The notes under the pieces were generated by a model. It made no database searches, was not told the DNA's origin, and saw only the letters and a program-made list of their open reading frames with translations. A stretch of 64,000 nucleotides of DNA from Clostridiales bacterium (lineage in GTDB: Bacteria > Bacillota > Clostridia > Lachnospirales > Lachnospiraceae): NCBI GenBank assembly GCA_018365455.1, contig JAGZJZ010000016.1:1-64000 (forward strand), written 5' to 3'. Below are positions 32,880 through 42,490 of the stretch, piece after piece (the stretch's first letter is position 1; the number at the start of each line of letters is the position of its first letter). Both the position numbers and the translations under genes were made by a program.

Positions 32880-34160
32880 ATGAGAATACTATACTATTCT
32901 TTTTCCTGTGCACCCTGTGCCGGAAGTGATGAAGGGCTTGGATGGCTCTGGCCCTTTTACATGAGAAATGACCATGAAGTCTATGTAGTGACGCGTAAGG
33001 ACAGAAAGCCGCAGATAGAGCGATACTTAAAAGATCAGAACATAACCAACATGCGTTTTTTCTACTGCGACATACCGGATTGGATGAATTTCTATTATAA
33101 AACAGGAAAAGGTTTTCTGGCGTATCAGAAATTATGGCAGTATCCGGCATATGGGATGATAAAAAAGCTGCATAAGAAATATCAGTTTGACTTGATACAT
33201 CATGTTTCTACAACGGATTTTCGCTTAATTGGGTTTGTCTATAAATTAGATACACATTATATTTTAGGACCCCTGGGAGGGGCACAACAAACTCCGGCAT
33301 ACTTAAGAGACTATACAAAGAACAACAGCCGGGAAGAAAAAATGAGAGCTTTGATCAACCGTTTGACGATTTCAAATCCCAGGTATCAAAAAGCAATCAA
33401 TAAAGCAGATTATATTTTTCTGGCAAACAAAGAGACCTATCAATATATTTACCCTTATATCAAAGAAAAAGAAAGATGCCGGCTGCTTTTGGATATTGCA
33501 ATTGATAAAAGCAAAATTTCACCGGGGGAAGATACAGGAAGGCAGAAAACAGACTGGAAAACAGATTCGATAGCAGATCAGGACAAAGTTATGACCTTCA
33601 TTTGGTCAGGCAGGATGGTTTACCGGAAAGGGCTGGAACTATTACTTGATGCTCTGGATTGCATCGACAGAAAACTTCCGTATAAAGTAGTGCTTTGCGG
33701 TGAGGGTCCTGAAATGGAACATTTGAAAGAATTGAGCCGGGAAAAGCGGCTGGAGGGGCATATCAGCTTCACGGGGCAGCTAACTTATGAAAAAATGCAG
33801 GAAAATTATGACAATGCAGATGTATTTGTATTTCCCAGCCTGAGAGAAACGTCCGGTACGGTTCTGGTTGAGGCAATGGCACACGGACTTCCGGTGATTG
33901 CACTGAATCAAGGGGGTGCTGCGTTGTTGATTTCAGAAAAAGACGGGTTTTTAGTATCCGGTAAAAGCCGCGGGGAATGTGTGGCACAAATGGCGGATAC
34001 AATCCGGTACTGCATCAGGAACCCGCAAATGGTTATGCAGAAAGGAATGCAGGCGCAGAAAAAACTGGCTTTAGGCTATACCTGGGATCAGAAAATATCA
34101 TATATGAAAGAGATCTACAAACATATCAAATGTGATGAGGGATTAGAAAATGCTTTTTAA
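32880..34160 (+). CDS. Glycosyltransferase family 4 (426 aa)
   Basis: GT-B transferase. N-terminal domain with SFSCAPCAGSDEGLGWLW and HHVSTTDFRLIGF; C-terminal domain TFIWSGRMVYRKGLELLLDAL, ADVFVFPSLRETSGTVLVEAMAHGLPVIALNQGG with the E-x7-E motif. The last of five transferases, implying a repeat unit of about six sugars including the primer sugar. Overlaps the following acyltransferase gene by 11 nt. Confidence 0.92.
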   Translation: MRILYYSFSCAPCAGSDEGLGWLWPFYMRNDHEVYVVTRKDRKPQIERYLKDQNITNMRFFYCDIPDWMNFYYKTGKGFLAYQKLWQYPAYGMIKKLHKKYQFDLIHHVSTTDFRLIGFVYKLDTHYILGPLGGAQQTPAYLRDYTKNNSREEKMRALINRLTISNPRYQKAINKADYIFLANKETYQYIYPYIKEKERCRLLLDIAIDKSKISPGEDTGRQKTDWKTDSIADQDKVMTFIWSGRMVYRKGLELLLDALDCIDRKLPYKVVLCGEGPEMEHLKELSREKRLEGHISFTGQLTYEKMQENYDNADVFVFPSLRETSGTVLVEAMAHGLPVIALNQGGAALLISEKDGFLVSGKSRGECVAQMADTIRYCIRNPQMVMQKGMQAQKKLALGYTWDQKISYMKEIYKHIKCDEGLENAF

Positions 34161-35172
34161 GATAATCACCTGTGGATGGATGTTTTATATTTTATTGCAT
34201 ACTACGGTAAATAAAAGGATTGATAAAAATTATGTATCCAGGGATACAAATAACAAATACCGGGGTATATTTGCAGTGGGAATTTTGCTTCACCATATTT
34301 CCCAGCAGATTGATTGTGATGGGGCATTTATCATATGGAGATATGTAGGATTTATTTTTGTTTCCTATTTTTTCTTCAGCTCAGGGTATGGACTTATGCT
34401 GGGGGTTTTGGAGAAAAAAGATTATTTAAAGCATTTTTGGAGAAAGCGTATTCTAAATCTCCTTGTCCCGTATTGGATTGTAAATACCTTATTTGTAGTC
34501 AGGGAATATTCCATGGGATTCCGGCGCACCATTCAGGAGTACGCCGCTTCTTACTTAGGCTTTAGCTGGATGGAACATTTATGGTTTATCAGTGTCATTC
34601 TGGCATCCTATATGGCTTTTTATCTTTGCTTCCGTTTATTTAGAACCAGGACAGCCATATGGTGGATGAGTCTCATTTGCTTTCTGTATATTTTGCTGGG
34701 CTGTATCTTTCGGTTTAATGAAACCTGGATTGCCTCGGTATCAGCTTTGCTAATGGGGATTATCTGGAAAAATCAGGAAGACCGGCTCCTTCGATGTCTG
34801 GAAAGAGGGTTTACTAAAAAATACGCAATCGTCATTATTTTATTCCTTTTGATGTTTACCGGAAGGCTGTTGCTTGCCTGGAAAGGAATAGACGGCATAT
34901 TTTTACAGACATTGTTAAGAAATGCCATTAGCTGTAGTTTTGTTACTTTAATTTTGATGACATCTATGAAAGTTATATGGAAAGAAAACAGAATTTTTGG
35001 TTTTCTGGGAAGTATCTCTTATGAATTGTATATGATTCATCCGATGTTCATTGCGATGGGGAAATCTTATTTCAAACAGGAGTATTTATACATTATATTT
35101 GCAGTGATTTGCAGCATTTGCAGCGCTTGGATTATTAAAAATTTATCAAGGCAGGTAAGCAGGATTGCCTGA
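34150..35172 (+). CDS. Acyltransferase-3 family membrane protein (340 aa)
   Basis: Multi-pass (about 10 TM) O-acyltransferase. RGIFAVGILLHHISQQ carries the conserved family His near residue 47, followed by FVSYFFFSSGYGLMLG and RKRILNLLVPYW; the C-terminal GSISYELYMIHPMF is typical. Acylates sugars using a cytoplasmic acyl donor across the membrane. First of two tandem, quite different members. Confidence 0.88.
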   Translation: MLFKIITCGWMFYILLHTTVNKRIDKNYVSRDTNNKYRGIFAVGILLHHISQQIDCDGAFIIWRYVGFIFVSYFFFSSGYGLMLGVLEKKDYLKHFWRKRILNLLVPYWIVNTLFVVREYSMGFRRTIQEYAASYLGFSWMEHLWFISVILASYMAFYLCFRLFRTRTAIWWMSLICFLYILLGCIFRFNETWIASVSALLMGIIWKNQEDRLLRCLERGFTKKYAIVIILFLLMFTGRLLLAWKGIDGIFLQTLLRNAISCSFVTLILMTSMKVIWKENRIFGFLGSISYELYMIHPMFIAMGKSYFKQEYLYIIFAVICSICSAWIIKNLSRQVSRIA

Positions 35173-35193
35173 ATGAAATGTAGGAGTGTGGGA

Positions 35194-36210
35194 ATGAAAA
35201 ACCAGAAACAGACAAATTATTTCTTAAATTACTTAAAAGGCCTTGCATGTTTGGGAATTGTGTTAATCCACTGCCGCTTTCCAGCGATACCCGGCAGTGT
35301 AATTACAGCTTTTGCCAGATCCGGTATTCCTTTCTTCTTTATGCTGAGCGGGTATTACACGTTTTATACGGATCGGGAAACGACCCTTGCGGTTACCGGG
35401 CGCAGGATAAAAAGGACATTACAACTGCTGGTAACAGCCATGTTACTTTACGCCGCCTGGCGGCTTCTGCCGAAACTGTTAAGCGGAGGCATGCCGGAAG
35501 CTTTCCTTTGGCTTAAGACGGCACTATTTCAGCAGCAGCATATAACGGATTTCCTCCTGCTAAACGTAACAGATTCTGTGAACGGCGTACTGTGGTATAT
35601 TCCGGCGGCACTATATGTGTATCTGTTGTTTGGCATTCTGGTAAAGTCAGGCAGTAGAGAGAATGCCCTTTATTTCTCCGCATTGATCTTATTGGTTGTC
35701 AATCTGGTGCTCTGTGAGATCGGAAGTCTGGCGGGGTTTGGTATCCATTTGAAATGGTATCGAAACTTTCTGCTTACTGGCTTTCCGTTTTTTATGCTGG
35801 GACATTATCTGCATAAAAAGGAAAAAGAGATACACATGTTGAAAAAATATATACCGCTCCTGCTTGCAGCATTGGGCGGTGCAATGATCTTGTTAGAAAG
35901 CTGGTTCGTTGGAAATGCACTGCTATATACGGGAAATGTGGTTTTTATGACAGGGCTTTATCTGTATGCCATCCAAAATAGCCAGAGTAAGAGAGGAACC
36001 GTTATGGAGCAGATCGGTTCAAAACTATATCTGTATATTTATATCAGCCAGGTTGCGGTAATCGAGACGGTGGGTAAACTTGCAGAACCTTTTTCCCTTT
36101 TTGATGGAACTATGGGACTGTATATAAAGCCTGTGCTGGTACTGGCAGCGGTAGTTTTGTTTTCTGCTTTCTTATATTATGCAAAGTCAAAATATTTATA
36201 TAAAAAATGA
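35194..36210 (+). CDS. Acyltransferase-3 family membrane protein (338 aa)
   Basis: Second acyltransferase-3: NYLKGLACLGIVLIHCRFP with the conserved His, ARSGIPFFFMLSGYYTFYT, and about 10 TM segments. Start 35194 is chosen because TAGGAG precedes it by 7 nt; the in-frame ATG at 35173 has no site. Together with the MBOAT/SGNH pair further on, the polymer may be acylated at several positions. Confidence 0.87.
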   Translation: MKNQKQTNYFLNYLKGLACLGIVLIHCRFPAIPGSVITAFARSGIPFFFMLSGYYTFYTDRETTLAVTGRRIKRTLQLLVTAMLLYAAWRLLPKLLSGGMPEAFLWLKTALFQQQHITDFLLLNVTDSVNGVLWYIPAALYVYLLFGILVKSGSRENALYFSALILLVVNLVLCEIGSLAGFGIHLKWYRNFLLTGFPFFMLGHYLHKKEKEIHMLKKYIPLLLAALGGAMILLESWFVGNALLYTGNVVFMTGLYLYAIQNSQSKRGTVMEQIGSKLYLYIYISQVAVIETVGKLAEPFSLFDGTMGLYIKPVLVLAAVVLFSAFLYYAKSKYLYKK

Positions 36211-36229
36211 GAGGACAGGAGGTATTTCC

Positions 36230-36973
36230 ATGACAGATATCCATGCACATATTTTACCCGGTCTGGATGACGGACCGGAGACGGTGGAAGAGAGTATCGA
36301 TATGATAGGTATGGCGTGGGAAAATGGCACTGACCGGATCTTCGCAGCCAGCCATGGAAACTGCTATCCTTATACGCCTCAGGATTATTGGGAAGCTTTG
36401 GAGTATCTGCAGATGAGGCTCAAGAGTTATCAGATTCCGGTAGCATTATATCCGGGCATGGAACTATATTATGATGAACATCTGTGTGAAAAGCTGGAAC
36501 GGAGGGAAGCGGTGACAATGAATCACGGCAGTTATATCCTCCTGGAGTTTGATTTTTGGGAACGGCCCCAGCAGGTGCACCAGGCAGTCTGCCGGGTGCA
36601 GGAAAAGGGGTACCGGGTAATTCTGGCACACCCCGAGCGGTATTATTTTATGCAGGACAATCCGGAGCTTATATATGATTTCATTCAACAGGACTGCGCA
36701 ATGCAGATAAACAAAGGAAGTATCTTTGGAGAGTTCGGGGCGAGTGCAGCCAGTCTGGCTTACGGAATGCTGCGATCCAATCTTGTGCAAGTGATTGCTT
36801 CCGATGCACACGGATATGCGGGGAGAACGATTTCCATGGAGCGGATTTCCAGGTTTTTGAGAACAGAATTTTCCCAGGAATACGCGGATTTACTGTTAAA
36901 GGTAAATCCTGACCGCATTATCCACAACGAAGAAATACTGACTCTGCAGCCGCATCATTTAACGTTGATATAG
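36230..36973 (+). CDS. CpsB/CapC-type protein tyrosine phosphatase, PHP domain (247 aa)
   Basis: Manganese-dependent phosphatase of the PHP fold that removes phosphate from the BY-kinase Tyr tail. TDIHAHILPGLDDGPETVEESIDM (metal His and Asp), FAASHGNCYPYTPQDYW, VILAHPERYYFMQDN and QVIASDAHGYAGRT provide the expected metal ligands; length is near the usual 245-255. The family's usual ATPHH element reads AASHG here. Start 36230 behind CAGGAGG; the longer frame overlaps the acyltransferase gene. Placed with the two kinases at the end of the EPS operon. Confidence 0.9.
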   Translation: MTDIHAHILPGLDDGPETVEESIDMIGMAWENGTDRIFAASHGNCYPYTPQDYWEALEYLQMRLKSYQIPVALYPGMELYYDEHLCEKLERREAVTMNHGSYILLEFDFWERPQQVHQAVCRVQEKGYRVILAHPERYYFMQDNPELIYDFIQQDCAMQINKGSIFGEFGASAASLAYGMLRSNLVQVIASDAHGYAGRTISMERISRFLRTEFSQEYADLLLKVNPDRIIHNEEILTLQPHHLTLI

Positions 36974-36996
36974 TACAGAAAGAGGAGATTCATATT

Positions 36997-37932
36997 ATGA
37001 AGTGGATGAAAAGATTCATTGTATCAGCTTTTATCATTTCACTGGGATTTGGCGTATATGAGGGATATCAGATGCAGCAGAAGCGGGATATCACCGGTCC
37101 GGATCTTATCTGTGAGAATGAGGAAATATCAGCTTCCATTGAGGCTGGGAACGAAGAGCTGATGAAAGGAATAAAAGCCATCGATGGACAGGATGGAGAT
37201 GTTACGGATTCCCTGCTGATTGAGAGCATCGAAAAAAACACGTCAGGTGCGGATAATGAATTTTTGATATCTTATGCCGCTTTCGATCAATCCAATAATA
37301 TTGGGGTGGTCACAAGAAAATTACATTATACAGATTATCACAGCCCCAGATTTTCCATCAGCAGCCCTCTTCGATTTTCCAAAAATGAAGACATTTCTCT
37401 GGTGCAGTATGTAAAAGCAGATGACTGCCTGGATGGTGATATCAGTCCATTTATTAAAATCGATGGAGAAGATAAATTTGACGAAGATCCCAAAGAAGGG
37501 ATCTACGACTGCATGCTGCAAGTGACAAACAGCGTTGGGGATACCTCATCGCTGCCTGTGAAGGTGGAAATCTATGATGACAGTTATGAGGAAAGAAACT
37601 TTGTTCCGAAGATTATGCTAAAGCAGTACGTGCTATATCTTTCCAAAGGAGATACCTTTGACCCCGCAGAATACCTGGATTATGTATATGATCAGATGAC
37701 GTTAAGCATCGATTATGGTCCCATGGTCGGTATAAAAGAAAATGGAAAAAAGCGAGAGGTCACAGAGGCGGAAGCAAAAGAGAAGTCCGGAAAATGGGTT
37801 AACATATCACGAATTAAATATTCATCTAATGTGGATACCGGAAAAAAAGGCAATTACGCTGTCGTATATACGTACACCACAGACAGCCAGGAGTACACCT
37901 GCAATGCGGAGCTTCTGGTGGTAGTAGAATAG
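36997..37932 (+). CDS. Exported protein with Ig-like (DUF5011-like) domains (311 aa)
   Basis: N-terminal signal anchor (RFIVSAFIISLGFGVYEGY, residues 6-24) followed by an extracellular part. Two Ig-like repeats each carry a D-G-D motif (AIDGQDGDVTDSLLIE; KADDCLDGDISPFIKID) and SNNIGVV/NSVGDTS turns as in DUF5011 domains, then a C-terminal beta-rich region. No sorting motif. Function unknown; sits between the CpsB phosphatase and the kinases, so it may help assembly or surface retention of the polymer. Confidence 0.75.
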   Translation: MKWMKRFIVSAFIISLGFGVYEGYQMQQKRDITGPDLICENEEISASIEAGNEELMKGIKAIDGQDGDVTDSLLIESIEKNTSGADNEFLISYAAFDQSNNIGVVTRKLHYTDYHSPRFSISSPLRFSKNEDISLVQYVKADDCLDGDISPFIKIDGEDKFDEDPKEGIYDCMLQVTNSVGDTSSLPVKVEIYDDSYEERNFVPKIMLKQYVLYLSKGDTFDPAEYLDYVYDQMTLSIDYGPMVGIKENGKKREVTEAEAKEKSGKWVNISRIKYSSNVDTGKKGNYAVVYTYTTDSQEYTCNAELLVVVE

Positions 37933-37941
37933 GAGGCAATT

Positions 37942-39366
37942 ATGGATTATGACAATCATCAGGAGGAAGCAAAGGAATCCGGAATTGATTATATATCAAT
38001 CGGGAGGACATTGCTGAAAAATATTCCATACATATTGATGCTGGCATTTACTGTTGGAGTTTGTTTTTTTGGAATTTGGAACCGGCTCAGACCAAATGAG
38101 TATGTATCAAAAATGAACATGGTTGTAATATCCAGGGATAACACACTCAGTTCATTAGGGGAATATAACATAGCCAACGTAGTGGGAAGATGTGTCAGCT
38201 CCCTGAACAGTGATGTTTTGGGCAGCCGGGTACGGGAAGAACTTGGAAGCAGCAAGCTTCCGGGAACTATACATGCAGAAAGTGTGGAAGGATCCAACAT
38301 GATTCTGCTGGAAACCAGGGCTTTAAACGCGGAGGATTCGTTCCGAATGATGTCGGCAGCTTTAAAAAATTATGCCAAGGTTTCTTCTTATCTGACAGGA
38401 GGCTATCTGATGGAGAAAATCGGTTCCCCTCTGGCATCTAAGATTACCTGTGAGCCGAACAATGCCATGGCTCTTGCCATAACGGTTTTCATTCTGTTTG
38501 CCATAGTCGAAATGAGTATGATGAGTGTAGCCAGCATTTTCAGCGGTAAAATACAGAATGCCATACAGGCAAAGAAACTGATAGATGCTGATTTTCTGGG
38601 AGAGATACACTTTGAAAATAAATATACCAAAAAGAGTATTTTACTCTCGAATCCTACCGTCAGCTTTACTTATTCCGAAGAGATGAGCAAAACGTCAACG
38701 ATGCTTCTGCGCAAGCTGGAAAAGAGCGGCGACAAAACTTTTATGGTTACCAGTGTTATGGAGAACGAAGGGAAATCTACCATCGCTGCAAACCTGGCAC
38801 TTAAGCTGGCGTCCAGGGGAAAAAAAGTGCTTCTCATAGATGCAGATATGAAGAAGCCGGCGTTGTACCGGATCTTAGACCGGGAAATCCCGAAAGAAAG
38901 GGATATCAACGCATATCTGGAGGGAAAAGCTTCTTACGATGATATTATTTTCCGGGAGAAAAACGGCTTGGTAAACTATTGTTTTTCCACGAAAACAATT
39001 ATGGAGAGCGATATTCTGCTTAAAAATGAGAAAGCAAAAGAATTGCTGGCGAAGGCAGAAGAAGAGATGGACTATATTATACTGGATGTTCCCCCGGCTG
39101 GTATTATTCGGGATGTGGAAGTACTGGCGGCCTATATTCCTCAGACAATTCTGGTGATCCGGCAGAACATGGCAAAGGCAAGAAATGTAAATGACATTAT
39201 TGATTTGTTAGAGCGGGGGGGCACAGAAGTCACCGGGTTTGTATTGAATGCGGTATGTTCCAGAGTTGTAGGCAAAGCGGGAGCAAAGATTTACGGATAT
39301 AAGAAGTATTATGGAAGATATGACAGAGGTCCGGTTCATAACCATGATGTGAAGGTGAGGAATTAA
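37942..39366 (+). CDS. Fused chain-length determinant / BY-kinase (474 aa)
   Basis: One-chain Wzz-like adaptor plus bacterial tyrosine kinase. TM1 about residues 29-47, an extracellular Wzz region, TM2 about 175-200, then the kinase with Walker A ENEGKSTIAANLA, Walker A' VLLIDADMKKP, Walker B YIILDVPP and a Tyr-rich tail (YGYKKYYGRYD) for autophosphorylation. In most Firmicutes the two parts are separate CpsC and CpsD proteins. It regulates polymerisation with the CpsB phosphatase. A paralogue follows at once. Confidence 0.9.
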   Translation: MDYDNHQEEAKESGIDYISIGRTLLKNIPYILMLAFTVGVCFFGIWNRLRPNEYVSKMNMVVISRDNTLSSLGEYNIANVVGRCVSSLNSDVLGSRVREELGSSKLPGTIHAESVEGSNMILLETRALNAEDSFRMMSAALKNYAKVSSYLTGGYLMEKIGSPLASKITCEPNNAMALAITVFILFAIVEMSMMSVASIFSGKIQNAIQAKKLIDADFLGEIHFENKYTKKSILLSNPTVSFTYSEEMSKTSTMLLRKLEKSGDKTFMVTSVMENEGKSTIAANLALKLASRGKKVLLIDADMKKPALYRILDREIPKERDINAYLEGKASYDDIIFREKNGLVNYCFSTKTIMESDILLKNEKAKELLAKAEEEMDYIILDVPPAGIIRDVEVLAAYIPQTILVIRQNMAKARNVNDIIDLLERGGTEVTGFVLNAVCSRVVGKAGAKIYGYKKYYGRYDRGPVHNHDVKVRN

Positions 39367-39367
39367 C

Positions 39368-40807
39368 ATGCAGTTATACAATGACAAAATAGACATCATA
39401 TATGATGACGAGAAAGTCCTGGACATAAGAAACTTTATAGATAATATGCTGAATGGTTTCAAGCGTTATAAGATCCAGCTACTTCTTCTTTTCCTTTTTA
39501 TATCAGGCGGGATATTTGCCCTAAAGACTTTAAAATATACCCCTTTGTACCAGGCGAAGCTTACTTATGTGGTGACGAAGACAGGAGATGCGGCAACAGA
39601 TGTTATGATTACCGGGCGGCTGAGCCAATCCTTTCCGGATATTCTGGCAAATACCGGTTTATCAGCCGATATGAAGCAGTATATGCAGATAACCCAGGAG
39701 GATAAACTCCCGGGAAGTATCCGCATGTATAATACCAGTTCCTCGAATATGCTCAATGTAACAATCACTTCCGGGGATTATCACCAGGCAAATGGAATGA
39801 TGGATGCCTTTCAGGAGGCATATCCGGAATATGCATCTAAAAATGTAGGAACGGTAGAACTCAGTGTTATTGATTATACAGCGGCTTCTGAAAAAGCGGT
39901 AAATCCATATCCGCAGATCAAATACATACTTATGGGCATTATGGCAGGCGGATGCGGTGTTTTTTTGATACTGGGGATTTATGCCCTTACTAGAAAAACG
40001 ATCCGCAGGGAGTCGGATATGAAAAAGATCGTGAATCTGGACTGTCTGGCTTATATCCCTAAAGTGAAAGATAAAAAGCGCACAGGAAAAGAAGTACGCC
40101 ACATTATGATTTCCGACAAGCGGGTACCCTATGATTTCCGACAGGCTGTCAGAACTATATATTCCCGAACTGCAAAGCACTTGAAAGAGGAGACAGCCAA
40201 GACCCTTTTGATTACCAGTTCACTGCCCAGTGAAGGCAAGACCACGTTTGCTGTAAATCTTGCACAGGCGATGGCTGATGAAGGGAAAAATGTAATTCTG
40301 GTGGACTGTGATCTGAGGCATCCTTCTATTGGTACGATGCTGGGAATAGAGAACAGCCAGGGAGGCCTTCCGGAAGTCCTGGATCAAAAACTGGAGTTAG
40401 ACCAGGCAATTCAAAAATACAGGGAAAATATTATGGTTTTGTGTGCAGGAAAAGCCAGGGAAGACACAACGAATGTACTATCCAATCCACGTTTAAGGGA
40501 CATTCTGGATTTACTTAGTCACAAATATGATTACGTTGTGATTGATACCCCGCCGGTTTCGTTTTTTACTGATGCATCCATTATTTCGGAGTATGCAGAT
40601 GCCGGAATTTATCTGGTGAGACAGGATTATGTAGAGGAACGCTATGTGCGGGAAGGTATGGAAATGCTTGCGGGTGCAGAGCTCAAACTAGTGGGCTACG
40701 TCTTAAACTACGTAGAGGCAGGATTTTTAAAATACGGATATCACAATTATTATTATGGGAAATCTTATCGATATTATAAACAGAATGTATCGGATACGAA
40801 AGGTTAG
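39368..40807 (+). CDS. Second fused chain-length determinant / BY-kinase (479 aa)
   Basis: Same architecture as its neighbour: TM1 about residues 34-57, Wzz-like ectodomain with an RLSQSFPDIL element, TM2 about 183-206, then Walker A SLPSEGKTTFAVNLA, Walker A' VILVDCDLRHP, Walker B YVVIDTPPV and the tail YGYHNYYYGKSYRYYK. The two are divergent rather than a recent copy. Starts one base after the previous stop codon. It may form hetero-oligomers with the first kinase. Confidence 0.92.
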   Translation: MQLYNDKIDIIYDDEKVLDIRNFIDNMLNGFKRYKIQLLLLFLFISGGIFALKTLKYTPLYQAKLTYVVTKTGDAATDVMITGRLSQSFPDILANTGLSADMKQYMQITQEDKLPGSIRMYNTSSSNMLNVTITSGDYHQANGMMDAFQEAYPEYASKNVGTVELSVIDYTAASEKAVNPYPQIKYILMGIMAGGCGVFLILGIYALTRKTIRRESDMKKIVNLDCLAYIPKVKDKKRTGKEVRHIMISDKRVPYDFRQAVRTIYSRTAKHLKEETAKTLLITSSLPSEGKTTFAVNLAQAMADEGKNVILVDCDLRHPSIGTMLGIENSQGGLPEVLDQKLELDQAIQKYRENIMVLCAGKAREDTTNVLSNPRLRDILDLLSHKYDYVVIDTPPVSFFTDASIISEYADAGIYLVRQDYVEERYVREGMEMLAGAELKLVGYVLNYVEAGFLKYGYHNYYYGKSYRYYKQNVSDTKG

Positions 40808-40813
40808 GATGCT

Positions 40814-42490
40814 ATGAAAGCAATCATTAATTTCAGTAAAGCGTTGGAAACGATGTCCGGTGAATTAGAAAAAGTTCCGTTTTCTTTTGTGATCATGGTA
40901 TTTTCTGCGGTTATGCTGTGCATCATCGTTTACTTTGCCATTGCCCATGTACAAACCGGAGAACCAGTTAAAAAAATAGTTCGGAATATCTCTGTGATCA
41001 GTATGTTGCTTTTGTATCTGGGTATCATACTCAGCATTACTTTTTTTACAAGAGAACCGATGGAGGAAGCGAAGGTAAATCTGAAGCTATTTGATGAAGT
41101 ACTTCGTGCCGGTTATCTTAATCGGGCGGTGGTTAGGATTTTCAGCAATTTCCTTTTGTTTGTACCGGTGGGAATTTTTCTTCAGCTGGTCCGCATTCAA
41201 GAGAAGAGAAAGTACCTTTTGCTGCTGCTGATTCCTCTCTGCAGTCTTTTCATTGAAACGGTGCAGCTGAAAACAAGGACAGGCATATTTGATATAGATG
41301 ATCTGGTGTGTAATACTCTGGGTGGATTTATGGGATATGGACTGGAGATGTTCTACCGCTATGGTTTTTCGAAAGGCAGGAAAATTAAAATAGCAATTCG
41401 GATTTTGCTGATATGCTTTACCTTATGTGTGTTTACCGGAATGAGCGGGTTTGGAGCCTATCATGTATACCGTGTGATGGGCAAGAACAGTTTGATGCAA
41501 AAGAATGCGGAAGCCAAGGCACCCACACTGGAAAAAGAAAGTGAAGGGGATCATGGAAATGGTGTTAAAAATGAAAGTGATGAGGAAACATATGATCCTT
41601 TCCTGTATTATCATAATGGAAAAGCATACCGTTATGAAGAAAATATAATTAATATCTTATGCATGGGCATTGACAAGCGCACGGAAGAGATTGAAACCGT
41701 ACCGGAGATATCCGGCAAGGGAGGACAAGCGGACGCTATTTTTCTAATCTCCCTGAACCCCGATACCCGGAAGATGAAAATATTCGGTATATCCAGAGAC
41801 ACCATGACTGCAATTAAAAATTATGATTATGAAGGTAATTACATCGGAGAAGAAGAGAATCATTTAGCTCTTGCTTATGCATATGGGGATGGTTCCCAAA
41901 GGAGCTGTGAAATGATGAAAGAAGCGGTATCTAAATTAATGTATAATCTGCCGGTTCACGGATACGCAGCGATTAATCTGGAAGCAGTTTCAAAGCTGAA
42001 TGATGCGGTTGGGGGTGTTACGGTCACTATTCCGGAAGACATGAAATATGATGATCCGGCGTTTCAAAAAGGGGCAAAAATTACCTTGACCGGAGAGCAG
42101 GCGATGAAATTTATCCAAAGGCGGGATATAACCAAAAACGGCGGCAATGGGATGAGGATGCAGAGACAGAAAACATATGTATTGTCTTTTTTAAATGCAG
42201 CCAAAGAACAGATCAGAAAAGAACCTTCACTGCCAATCCAGCTTTATCAGGAATTGTCTAAAAATATGGTGACAAACCTGGGACTTGATCATGCGGTATA
42301 TCTGGCGACCCTGATGCTGGACACGGATTTTCGCGGAGATGATATACAAATGCTTCCCGGAACGACAAAAAAAGGTACTTATTACGAAGAATTTCATGTT
42401 GACCAGGACCAGCTATACAACCTGATTCTTGATAATTTCTACGAAGAGGCAGGAACCGATACTAAGAACAGCGGCGGTGATGGAAGTTGA
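40814..42490 (+). CDS. VanZ-like domain fused to LytR-CpsA-Psr (LCP) ligase (558 aa)
   Basis: Residues about 20-185 form a VanZ-like membrane domain (IFSNFLLFVPVGIFLQL ... IETVQLKTRTGIFDIDDLVCNTLGGFMGY). A further TM near 195-215 leads to an extracellular LCP domain: NILCMGIDKR, GQADAIFLISLNPDTRKMKIFGISRDTM with the conserved Asp and Arg residues, YAAINLEAVSKLNDAVGGV and QRRDITKNGG. LCP proteins move lipid-linked polymers to peptidoglycan, so this should anchor the exopolysaccharide to the wall. The VanZ fusion is unusual. Its stop overlaps the sortase start. Confidence 0.88.
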   Translation: MKAIINFSKALETMSGELEKVPFSFVIMVFSAVMLCIIVYFAIAHVQTGEPVKKIVRNISVISMLLLYLGIILSITFFTREPMEEAKVNLKLFDEVLRAGYLNRAVVRIFSNFLLFVPVGIFLQLVRIQEKRKYLLLLLIPLCSLFIETVQLKTRTGIFDIDDLVCNTLGGFMGYGLEMFYRYGFSKGRKIKIAIRILLICFTLCVFTGMSGFGAYHVYRVMGKNSLMQKNAEAKAPTLEKESEGDHGNGVKNESDEETYDPFLYYHNGKAYRYEENIINILCMGIDKRTEEIETVPEISGKGGQADAIFLISLNPDTRKMKIFGISRDTMTAIKNYDYEGNYIGEEENHLALAYAYGDGSQRSCEMMKEAVSKLMYNLPVHGYAAINLEAVSKLNDAVGGVTVTIPEDMKYDDPAFQKGAKITLTGEQAMKFIQRRDITKNGGNGMRMQRQKTYVLSFLNAAKEQIRKEPSLPIQLYQELSKNMVTNLGLDHAVYLATLMLDTDFRGDDIQMLPGTTKKGTYYEEFHVDQDQLYNLILDNFYEEAGTDTKNSGGDGS

